23,169 bases of DNA, taken from contig LRSR01005685.1 of the NCBI GenBank assembly GCA_001579985.1, forward strand, positions 1-23,169, read 5' to 3'. Shown here piece by piece: positions 10,209-21,500 of the stretch. Under the pieces are notes generated by a model. It saw only the letters and a list, made by a program, of their open reading frames with translations, was not told the DNA's origin and searched no databases. Position numbers and translations under genes: made by a program. Every line of letters starts with the position of its first letter. The first letter of the stretch is position 1. This DNA comes from Hypsibius dujardini (lineage: Eukaryota; Tardigrada; Eutardigrada; Parachela; Hypsibiidae).

Positions 10209-10581
10209 TTAATTATGGCTCGCGTGCCTTTCTAAGAGGAAACAAACGGCCAGCAACGTCGCCACAACGCCGCCACAACGCCGCCAAGCTCCAACTGGGG
10301 AAAAATTGGAATTGAAACACGAACAGACCATCCAGAAACTAGAACTCCACCACGAAAAAAACAAACAGATCAACGAGGCCGGGCAAGGAAAGTTGAAATC
10401 AACGACTGATGCTGTTATTGGAGTGCCTGAAGGCCGGTTTGATGTTGCCGGAAGGGTTGAGGCTGTGCATGTACTTCTAACCGTTGCAAATTCAGTTGCC
10501 AAAAACTGGGATCGTCTGGGTTGCACATGTCAGCGAAAGTTAAATCAGGAAAAAAATGAACGAAATCATATCAAATTTTGA
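10209..10581 (+). pseudogene. Open coding-like stretch, coiled-coil-like, unidentified
   Basis: An uninterrupted plus-strand frame from about 10215 to a TGA at 10579-10581. It reads a PPQRRQAP-type basic segment, then a Glu/Lys/His-rich amphipathic stretch (LELKHEQTIQKLELHHEKNK), then VPEGRFDVAGRVEAVHVLL. No family is recognised. It may belong with the decayed stretch at 9640-9912 as part of the same relic, or be a chance open frame. No clear splice context or ATG was found. Confidence 0.25.
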
Positions 10582-11032
10582 CAAGTAAATTTGTCTTCCC
10601 GCCTTTTTTTTCTTGAATGCGAAACAGCGTGACTTAAACTTACAACTTAATGAAAGCGTCGGGTTGGTCAAAATCACCAATCACTCAAATCACTCAAATC
10701 ACAAACCGTTCCAGCAATCAAATAAGTGATGTTTGTCTAGTGTTATTGATTACGGCTGTATGGGGAACGTAGGCATCAGAAAGGAAATGCTATTTCTGTT
10801 TGTTGAATGTGCAAAAATCTGGAAAAATTTGCTAAACTTTATTGTTTTAAAAAATAAACTAATACAAAGAGATACTAGTTATTAAAAGATAATAAGCTTC
10901 AGCTTTTTCAGTTTAGTTTAGATTAGTCATCTTAATCGCAATATAATTCATCGGTCTCATTGTGCAATTTAACCCTATATTTAGTAGGATGAAACGGCAG
11001 TGTATTCAATCGTCCCATAACGCAATATTTAA

Positions 11033-11038
11033 TTTATT
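11033..11038 (-). promoter_or_regulatory. Candidate polyadenylation signal AATAAA for the TRPM gene
   Basis: TTTATT on the plus strand reads AATAAA on the minus strand, about 175 nt beyond the TRPM stop codon. The distance is ordinary for a short 3' UTR. Not confirmed by any transcript end. Confidence 0.4.
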
Positions 11039-11214
11039 CAATTTTTTTCTTTTACTCGTATAGTTTAATTATGGTTTGGCTATACACTACCATAGGTACA
11101 GCTCACGTGAATGACCCCTTTTGGGTCCTCTTAATTGAAAAGTCAGTGGAAGAAAGGGAAGAGCATTATTTGCCAAAGTAAACCGGGCATTAAACCAGCG
11201 AGAGGACCGCAGAA

Positions 11215-11350
11215 TTACTCGGCCGCGGAGAACCTTGCTTTCTCGAAGTCCAGCAAAGTCGTGCACGTGCCCTCTAGCTGTTTCAGTTTCTCTCCCAAGA
11301 CCGCAAGCTCCCCACGCAGTGTACTTTGTTCCGCAGATAAAGCATTTATT
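11215..11350 (-). CDS. TRPM exon 18 (C-terminal coiled coil, stop)
   Basis: Starts after TTTTCTATAG in the phase required and ends at TAA (11217-11215). The peptide LSAEQSTLRGELAVLGEKLK and onward has leucines at heptad-like spacing, as expected for the TRPM tetramerisation coiled coil. Confidence 0.75.
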
Positions 11351-14300
11351 CTATAGAAAAACGTACAAAAATACATGTAATCAGTTCAATTTCCCGCCAA
11401 AAAAGGGAAGAAATGCAAGAAACATCAAACCAGTAAATCAAAGGTCATAAATTCTAACTTTTTCAACTGCTCGGCCGGCACTTTCCGCTCGCGTTCCTCC
11501 TCCGCTTTTTTCCGGTAGTACTCTTTCGTCAGGCCCATCCAGTAGCTGTAGGATTCGTTGCTCCTGATCACCGCGCTGCGTCGGTCAATCAGTTTAATGC
11601 TCCGCGGTTGGGTCAGCTGTTTGCGGTGGCCGGGATCGATTCGTTTGGTGCGGGCGCAGCAGGCGACGATCCAGTCGAAGAGGTACCCCACCACCGACAG
11701 CGGAGGCGGAAGGGCGGACCGCGAGGCAAAGTCCAGGACGGTGCTGTAACGTTGGTACTTGAAGATGTATTCGGCGTCTTCCTTGACTTTGATCATTGTC
11801 GCCCTGCATGAAAAATGCAGCATAAAAAGTTAAAAATAGAAAATTAAAATGAAAAATGTCTGTAGGCGTGCGTGTACAATAAGGATAAAAAATGAGTTTG
11901 CGAAATTAGGGTGAAATTACAATCATCCTCTTTTTTGCCATCCTAAACCTGTCTTTCTTGACTTTGAGCATTGTCGCCTTGCATGAAAAATGCAGGATAA
12001 CAAGTTACAAATTGAAAGGTGGAATGAGAAAGATCTCAGGAAATAAATTAATAATGTCTGTCTATGGGAATGCAAAATCAGGATAAAAAATAGGCGTGCA
12101 AAATTAGGAAATTGCAGACGTCCATCCTATTGTTGTCGCAGCATGAACAATTCATTGATTACTGAGTACTAAAGCTCTTTTATGATTTAACTATGAGCCA
12201 AGTTGCGAAATAGTTTTTAGCCGTGCCGAAAAATGTCGGAAGTTTCCCAGTATTTTGTTAGTTTACTATTCTACGAGCTATAGTCCTCGCACATGTACAC
12301 TGTGTGAACCCCCAGAATGATTATACACTATGCCACGTCTCTACAAAATATTTGTGATTGACAGAGTATTTTATTTTAACAAGTAGGAATATTGAAGGTT
12401 GAACAAATCTGTTTTTGAAAACTCCAATCACAGCTGGATTTATACATCCGATCTTATTTCACTTAGTGAAGTCAGCTAGCCAACACAACAAGAGTGAAAA
12501 TAAACTGCCCTTAAATCGTCAAATAAAAAGTGAATTGTTTCATGAAAAACGAAAGCTGTTCCTATCGTAAAGATTTACTCTTTGGGAAGTGATCGGTGGC
12601 CGTGTTCGATATACACCCGTAGTAGTGAGGATTTATACTTACGCGAAGAGTGCACTTAAGAGAACCATCAAGATCAGTCTCATAATGATCCAATACTGGA
12701 TGTTCAAGACGTAGGAGATTACCCCAAGGGTGGGACAGGTGTGGTCAGCGTAATCGCCTGTCCAGCACGTGTCGGAATGGTTGAAGATTCGCGTGGCCTC
12801 ACATCGTGGTGTACTGCGAGTGGGAAAAATCCGGAAAAAACCGCGGTTGACGTTATTTTTCGGAAGTCGGTGTTGTGGGCACATGATTTAGGCAACAACT
12901 CTTACTAATCAATTTCCTGGATGAAGGCTGTGAATAAGGTAAAGAAGGCTCGGTGAAAGCCCTGCCGCCATGTTTCGACACCAAACGGCACGTCCGGATA
13001 CATCACTGCTTGTAGGACGAAAAGGTTCGCCAGCTGCAAGCCAAAAGATCATCTTCAAAAGGCTATTTCCAAATATGGCAATCAATACCAGTAAGTAGTA
13101 AGTAATACCATAGTACTTCCACAGGTGTGTGATCGTTGGAGCGTGTGTAACAGACTGCTATCTATGCAAGTATACTTTGCAATACTTTCCTAATTACTTC
13201 AGCGAACAGCTCATTTGACTTTGCTGTTGATGGTCAAAACAAAATTTAGGCAACTAAACCTTAGTACGCAAAGATTTTTAGTATAACCTCTTTTTTAGTT
13301 TGGTGAATAAAATAGCTGATTGATTTTAGTATTATTTCTCCCATTGAGTCAATTCACTCACTCGTGAATAACAAGTTTTTTAAAGACAGTTTAGTTTTCA
13401 TTTGACAAGCTACAACTACGACTAAAAACATTATTTGTTAAATCTTGAGTTTAGTTTTAAATCAGTTCTGGTTCATTTTATATCTTTTCCTTCCTAAGAA
13501 GGGAAGTTTACTACAACTGCCTGGAAATATTTTAGCGGAAACTGTCTTATTTATAGCGACACCTGTTCATAAACTGATGAACTCACAATGAAGGGGAAGG
13601 CGAGCCGGACAAAAGAGACAAAGTCGACGAGGATCATCCGTTTGATGCGATAGAGCGTGGGTCCGAGATCGGGATTCATGGGGAAAAAGACTGAGATCAT
13701 GCGGTAGTACATGTAGAGAAGACCTGAAATTCCAAGGAAACCTTGTTAATTAGTAATGACCAACAAAAAACGATATTTTGCGCTAAAATTTGCTAAATGG
13801 ACTTAATAAAATACAAAGGTGTCAGTAGCCTGGTGTCACGTTTTTTAGTTTACAAACGGAAACTATTTATACCGTACTTCGTCTTGCGATCTCATCTTGT
13901 AGATCTTGTTTTTTGTGCGCGCCTGTTTATACTAGCAAGACGTCTTGTGAGTCCTAGACGTCTTGCGAGTACAAACTCCTGTGACCCAGGTACCCCCGTC
14001 AAGGGTAAGAAGACTACCTTTTTTTATCACAAGACGAAATAGGATGAATGCTTCTGTATTTCGCGTTAGACAGGGACAGCGTACGAGCTGTGGAACGTTT
14101 GGAACGTGTGAATCGGCCACGCGGCGCTTGTGCTGTGTGTACGGTGCACACAGCCGTGCACACGTTCCACTCCAGTACGACTGTCCCTGTCTAACGCGAA
14201 AATACAGTATTTGTCAAGAGAATAAGACGCCTGACGAAAAAATCTGCTGGTAATTTCTTACTGAATTTCTATTATTTTCGCGATTTTTTGTCACAGAAAA

Positions 14301-15462
14301 TTAAATTTTGGTACTACGAAACATGTTGTTTGGTGGCCGACTTGATTGATGTATAAAACGTGACATTCAGGAAAAGCCCCACCAGCCAATCGATTCTTGG
14401 CCGAAAAATTTTAAAATTATTTTTCAGATTGAAAAATAAATTTTCTACAATTCTACATTTTTAATATATTTAAAAAAAGATTAGCACAGGAGGTTGTACT
14501 TTCAAATACGGTGAGGTATTTACAGTATCTCCTAAGTAAATTGATAGACAATTTGCTTGATTGCATGTGAAAGTGATCTGTAGTAATACTTTAACCAATT
14601 ACGCAATCATTAGTCTAAAACATTTTAATTGCATTTTGCAAATTGCCAATTAGATTGCCTACAATCCTACGTTTCTGGAATGTGCGAGAACAAATGTGCG
14701 AGAATGTACAACCGGGATTACTGACCTGTGGCGAACAGTGCTCGCGTGTAAAGTGGTCGCACCAAGCCCGAATATCTTCTCAATATGACTGCCGCCAGGA
14801 CGAAAACGATCGTGACGACAATTTCAATCACGCGTCTCCTGATGCTGACCGGAAAGTCATGTCGCGCTTGATAGGCCGTTCTAGGTAAAACAAATTTCTC
14901 CCATACGGTTCCTCGAGTATCTTTCACGTTTACCGTCTCATTACGCTTGGGTGGGTGGACTCTTGAAAATGGACGAACTAAACAATGAGATTCAAGGCTC
15001 GTACCGTAATCCGAGTTCGATGACACCGAATGCAGTCCAAATGAAAATGACCGCGTCCAGATGGGTCTTGTTGCAGCTCGGCAGGATGACGGCGATAGAA
15101 AAGATGGCCAGGTAAACCCAGTAAAACAGCTGGAACATCCAGAATTTTGTCCGAGGCGCGCTCCAGAGGTAATAGACTTTACGCCAAAACGGCAAGGCTT
15201 TCCTACGCCGGTGGTACCGAATCACGGGTGGGGCTCTCTTCCGTGGGACGTTTAAGCTGAGCGGTTCTGTTGGTTTGCCGGACACCAGCCTTGATTCAAG
15301 CAGTGACAGATCCTCCAACTTTTGTAGCGTTGCCTCCGATGTTTCGTTATTTTTCGGCGAGCTGAGATCCATGGGGTCTGAACAAATATATGGAGATATT
15401 ATGATATAGGATGAGCAGACAGACAGACAAGCGGACACGCAAGCAGGCAGATAAATAGAAAA

Positions 15463-15507
<45 letters not shown>

Positions 15508-18500
15508 ATTTAAGGCTTACCACCATGCCTGCTGATATTACGCAGAAGAAGACCTACAGGGTCGTCTTGTTCCAGGGGTACATCATTATGTAAGGAACCG
15601 TTCTCGTTAATATCGGCTGCGTTGTCAGCCTGCTGATGCTTCAGGAACTCTTTGGAGTCGTACTGAATCCAGAAATTAATAGGAAACAAAAGTAGAGCAG
15701 ATATGATAAGCTTGGCCTCTGACGGAATCAGCGAGTCGGTCGGCCCGTACACCTTGATACCGCCTTCCCATAATCGAGTTAACCATATTTGGCAGGATTC
15801 GTGGGCCAGAAAAAACCTATGGGAAACAATCAGCATTATTCGTCTTCCAACATAAATAGATGTTAAAATAAGTAGTGCCAAATATAATTTTTCGTACTTG
15901 TTTTCGGATTCGTACGCCATTTTTATGGGCGTTTTGTTGTTGAAATCGGCGAATTTCTGGTTTAGCAAATCGAAAGTTCGTTCACTGGACTCCCGGTAGC
16001 TCATGTCCAGAATGTCGATAGCCTTCATGCTAAAATTTCGACTTTGTTCGTGAAGTTTCGTAGTTAGGGAGGCATCACAATGGCCGGAAAGGCCTCGGAA
16101 CATCGCACTGACAAACAGCGCCATCGGAATGGGATCTTCGCAGAATTTTAGCAGTGTTTCAGCTAAGCTGAATCGGTTCATGACGACGGCCCAGACCATC
16201 AGAGCGTTCATTGCCTGCAAACCAATAGAAATGTAAACACAAAAATACAGGCACATAGATATAAAGGACCACAGACAGACAAAGACACGGACGCAGGCAC
16301 AGACACAGACACAGACACAGACACAGACACAGACACAGACACAGACACAGACACAGACACAGACACAGACACAGACATACCTTTCGTTCAGCGACAAAAG
16401 CATCATGGGCGTATAAACCAAAATAGTTGGACGAAAGTTCATGCATGCTGAGAAATTTCGGGAGCGTAGTTAATTGCTGAATGATGAGATTAAGGTCCAC
16501 CGTAACTAGTGACTCTTCAAAACTCTCGTCTGTGGAGCATACATGACAGCAGATCACATTGCTCAGTTCTCAAAACCAGCAAACTGGATTTGTATTTTCG
16601 CTTGCGGTCTAAGAACCTTCATACTTTGTGAAAATCGACCGGGAAAAATATCCTCCAGTAAGGCCACAAAGAAATCTCGATTGTCTGCCAGCCGGAACAG
16701 TCGCAAAAGACTACTATGATTGAGGAACTTATGCACCGCGATGTCGCCCTCCATGAACTCTTCCACGAACGATTCTCGTCCCAACCAAAGTAAAGCTTTT
16801 TCAAAGAGCTCGTTGTTGGCCTACGGCAAAACACATCATGTACAAAACATGCTTCTCACAACAGTAATTTTGGAAAGTAACAGTAACATGCTGCAAAACG
16901 AACCAAGACAACGCCATCATAGTCGCGGCGAAGGACGTTGGCCCTTGCCAGATTTGGTCTGTTGAGTTTCATGGTCAAGAGAAAGTCCTTTGAGATTTGT
17001 TGCGGCAACGCATCTGCAGCACAAAAATTCCAAATTCCAAAATTGCTTGATTTGGCATTATTTTAATGCACTGCAAATTGTCGCGAATAATTGCAATTTC
17101 AAATTCAAACAAATCATATTAATACTACATTTCATACCACAAAAATATAGTTCGATACTTTGCAGCTGGAGTTTATGTCCAATACATTATTTAAAATAGC
17201 CATATGTAATATATTTTATTTCGTATTTACTGTGAGCATTTATTCTATGTAACTATATAGAAAATCGAAAGTCTGTAATTTAGTTGAAAATCTCACACGC
17301 ATATATTTAATTATTCCACGTAGAACCTCTTTATTGTAGGACTTTTCGATTTATATACTACTAATTTCCAAGCAAAGTTTAGGCTTACTGAGTGAAGGCG
17401 ATCGGGCGGCAAATATGACAGGGAGAACGATGCTGTCCAGATCGGACAAGTATTCGCTGGACGCGATGACGCTCATTAGTTCCTTATCCGGCTGTTTGGC
17501 CAGACCGATGCATTTGAGTAGTTTCTCACACAGGTTCTCCAGAGAACCGTCGGCCACGGAAGCGGGAAAAATTCGACCTATGTGCTTTGTCATATCAAGC
17601 CTAAACTTCTCCAGATGCGGTCCAGGACCCCTGCAACAACGGATGCGCAGCTTCGATTGCTCAACTCTTAAAGAGGTCTTTTCGTACCACAAGCAGCAGA
17701 TTGGTCCAACGAAATCATCAAATTTCTATAGAAAATCTTACAATTCTTTGCATTCCTCAAAGGCAAAGGCCAGTACGTCGGCCATCAGGCCGGTCCCCTT
17801 CACCACCAGCACTGGAACTCCGTGTTTCAGGTAGATCTCTACCATATCCAGGGCAGTTTCGTCGCCTTGTACCAACATCGCCACCAGGGGTATTTGCTCG
17901 TGCTGGGCCAGTTTTTCCGAGACATTCTCGCCGGCTGCTGCTGATGACGGTGCTGCAAGGTTAGGCACTAAGATGAGAGAAGGAATATATACATACAAAT
18001 TACAAACCTGTGGACATGTTTGATTAAAATCATGCATGCAATCAATTTCCAATCAAAAAGAGAACTGATTAGTAGGGCACGTTTATGGTTTTACAAAGCG
18101 GAACCAGGATCCTTCATGGCAGGGCCAGGGGGTGGGCAAATGGGCAAAATGCATTTTTTCAAGATTGAACCCAAAATTCGGCCTCTTTTTCCTGATCATT
18201 TTGAAACTTGTGGGGAGTGGGGGTGTGGGGGAGCCTGATTTAGAAGGGACCCATTGGATTTATAAAAAACATCAGCTTTTCTATCAAATTTAGACCATTC
18301 TTGAATCTCTCATTTGGATTCATTAATAGGGAGCTGATATTAGACGTGGACCCCATAAAACCTCAAATTTGGTTGAAAAGTAAAGTTTTTGAAACAAATT
18401 TGAAATCGCAAGGGGGGATTTGGAAGTCGAACCCCCACACTCCCACAAGTTTCAAAATAATCAGGAATTATGGGCCGAAATTTGGGTTCACTTTAGAAAA

Positions 18501-21500
18501 AATACATTACATTTTCTCCTTTGCTCAGTCTCCTTGCCCTACAAGGAAGGGTTCTGCTTCCGACTAGTAATGACTCTAAACGAGCGCCTACTGATTAGTA
18601 ATGTGAGCTAAACAACGATCGTTCTACTCTATGGTGAAGAGCAAGATGAGAGCATCATTCTCAGTATGTTCAGCAAAATTCAACTCTAGCGTTATTATAC
18701 AGAAAACTAAGCTTACGAAGAGGCCCTTAGATGCTGTTGGAATTGAACATTTTTACAGTCTCGCTGTAAGCTTAAAGCTGCCAGCTAGTCAGTCTCAAAG
18801 TTTACTATGGTTAAGGCACTCTACATTGGGTTGAGTTAGCAGCGCGAAGCTGGACCCTAGGCTTGTTTAAATAAGAGTTTTTGTTTTAAATAAAATATAA
18901 GATAAATTTAAATTCCTCGCTGAGATTAAATAAAATATACTTTAAATATATTAAAACAAAATAGCTTCTTTTAAATACAACTAATATTTAAATAAACTCA
19001 AAATTTTATTCAAATAAAACGCCGAATTTAAATATTTTATGAGACAAATAGTCTACACTCTGCGTCTTGGCTCATGACTTCTTTATTCAGCAGAAGCAGA
19101 AAATTAGAACTATTCATCTTCGACTATTCAAGTTGCAATTAAATATGCCTGTTAGGCCATTATTTACGCCAACCGCCCTATTAATTTGGAACAAGGTAGT
19201 TGCTTTTCGTCGTTTTTGGCCACAAGATCTACATTATATTTAGATAAAATGCTTATTTAAATGACGGTTTGCTATGCATAAAAAACTTTAAATTTAAATA
19301 AAATAAAAGGAAAAATGGTGTTTTAAATAAAATATAAATAAAATAAATTTCAGATATATATTTTATTTAAAATAAAAAGGCCAATTTTCGGCATTTTAAA
19401 TATAAATTTAAATATATTTAAACAAGACTACTGGACACTGAGTAATGCACTTGCAGAGGGACAGGGCAGACAACTGGACAGAAAGAGACCGAGGATATAG
19501 ACAGCTGCAGCACAGCGCAAGAGGCGGAGAGGTCTGCTTCTTCTTCTGTAGCTGCAAAGAACATCATTCCACAAATTTAGGAAGAGGGATCGAATTACAT
19601 TAAAACAAAGAAAGTGAGAGGGGAGGAGGCTAAAGATTTGCAGTTGTCTCCTCATTACAACAGGATTAGTAAGTGGACTAAGGATAAAAGAGATATCTTG
19701 TCTGAGAAATGATTTCTAACGGGGAAAAACTGTTGACCTACAGCTGTATGAGAAATCCCTCAATCGTCACTACAATAGTGACGGTCCTTCGTTATAATAA
19801 ACTTTCTCCTGACACTATTTTGCACAAGTAGGTCAAAATCTCTTACCGTTTGACGGACTGTTGGGAATCTTCTGTAAAACGTGCATAGTCTGATGGACCA
19901 ATTCCACCGCCAAGTTTGCTTGCCGAGCTGCCACTGCTTCCACGGGACCGTTGACAAATATAAAGTGGGTGTGCGATGGATCAGTCCCCAAAGGATCCTG
20001 CTGCAAAGGTTGCCAATTATAACCCACACATGTTCAACATTAATGAACTCACGTACATTACCACAAAAGATATTGCTGACATGTCGCAACGTTACCACGA
20101 GTGCCACCTAATCCCAATTACCCTAACACTAGCCTGATAGCAATGTCAAGAAGCAATACCCGTATAGCGAATTCTGCAGATATCCCAAAATAAATGCGTT
20201 CTTTTTTTATTTACAATTTCAACTTCTTAACTAAGTTTGAAATCGCGCGGTATGAATTGGTCAAATTGTTTCGTAGATTGAGGGCGGAGCTAAGTTTATC
20301 GGTTTAAAAAGGGCTTTGTAAATTGCAAGCATTATTCTTAAAAATTGGTGCATAGCTGCGCTTGCTTATCCCAAAAACATATTTGTTTGCTGCCAATCGA
20401 TGTCAAATTGAATCTGGGCTGAGACAATACCAAGAAACATTATATTGTCAATATGTTCGGCGAGTTCTACCACCCAAGAACTGCAGCTGACTCAGCAGGC
20501 AAAACGTTAGAGTTCAGACTCCTTGAACAGAAGATGAGTAATAACTAGGAATGAACTAAAAACTTAATTACTCAACTAATTAAATTTTTAGTCATTTAAC
20601 AATTAGAATTTTCAGTCAATTAAAAATTAGTAAGACAGGATTTTTTAGTTCAGTATAATTTACTACTAAAACATTAGTTCTAGTCAAAACTAGTTGACTA
20701 AATTTAGTTTTTTTAAGCCTTTTCCAGCTCAATTTTTAATGAATAAAACTTTAGATTGAGTTTTTTCGTCAACTAGAAATGAATAAAGTCATGAAATTAG
20801 TCATTAAAAACTTAAATTAAGCTTTGGTTTAGTTTAGCTTTAATTTGGTTTTAGTTTGGCGTTTGTTTTGTTTTGTTTTAGCTTAGGTTTGCTAGAGATT
20901 AGTTTTTGTTTGAGTTTAGTTTTGCCAGCACTAATAATCGCATATTATTGTGCTGCTTGCTGACCTGGCCGCTTTTTCCCTCCAACAACGCCGTCGCCGT
21001 GATGCCCATGAGGACGACCGAGTGCCGCGAATGAGGTTGCTGCTGATGGCCCTTGGCGAACATCTCGTACTCTTTCCGGGACTTGCGGTAGCGCTGCTCG
21101 TCGCGCACCGCATTGCCGATCATCCTGGAGAGGCCGTAGTCCAGGCCGGCGTCGAGGATCCACGTTTCACAGGCGTTAATAATCTGTAGCAAAGCAGGCC
21201 CTATTAGTTAGTGGCGATAGTGCATCCTTACGTATCTTGTATGAGGGAAGAGCTCTGGAATGGCCACTTGATTTTCCGTACCCTGCAATGAGCCACCGGG
21301 TGGCAGGGGGCGCTCTATCACAAATTAATCGAAAACGGATGAGTTACTATATCATTAGCGACCTCTATAATGAGCTTTTTCCAACCGTCCAATTAGTTTT
21401 TTAAACATGTTGCCACAACTTTTCTTTATATCTAATAGGCGTTCCACCGTTTTTCTCGACTATTCTCTGTCATTTAAGACTTTGGTGATAGTCAAAACCT

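Larger units (their letters stand above)
7129..11214. other. Convergent intergenic region, repeat-rich
   Basis: Lies between the 3' ends of sFRP (plus) and the TRPM gene (minus). It contains a 15-bp minisatellite, a 350-bp foldback, TTGA repeats and a decayed coding-like stretch, listed separately. The 3' UTRs of both genes must lie at its edges. No AATAAA was spotted close behind the sFRP stop. Confidence 0.6.

Noticed and set aside
11215-11800. A NUDT9-H or alpha-kinase enzymatic tail on the TRPM
   Set aside because: After the TRP helix the protein ends in a coiled coil and stop; no Nudix-box or kinase motifs occur downstream on the minus strand.
15510-16442. A 310-aa minus-strand ORF with a long Val-Cys repeat
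   Set aside because: It spans TRPM exons 10 and 11, the intron between them, and the TGTCTG microsatellite. The Cys repeat is translated simple sequence in an intron, not a Cys-rich protein.
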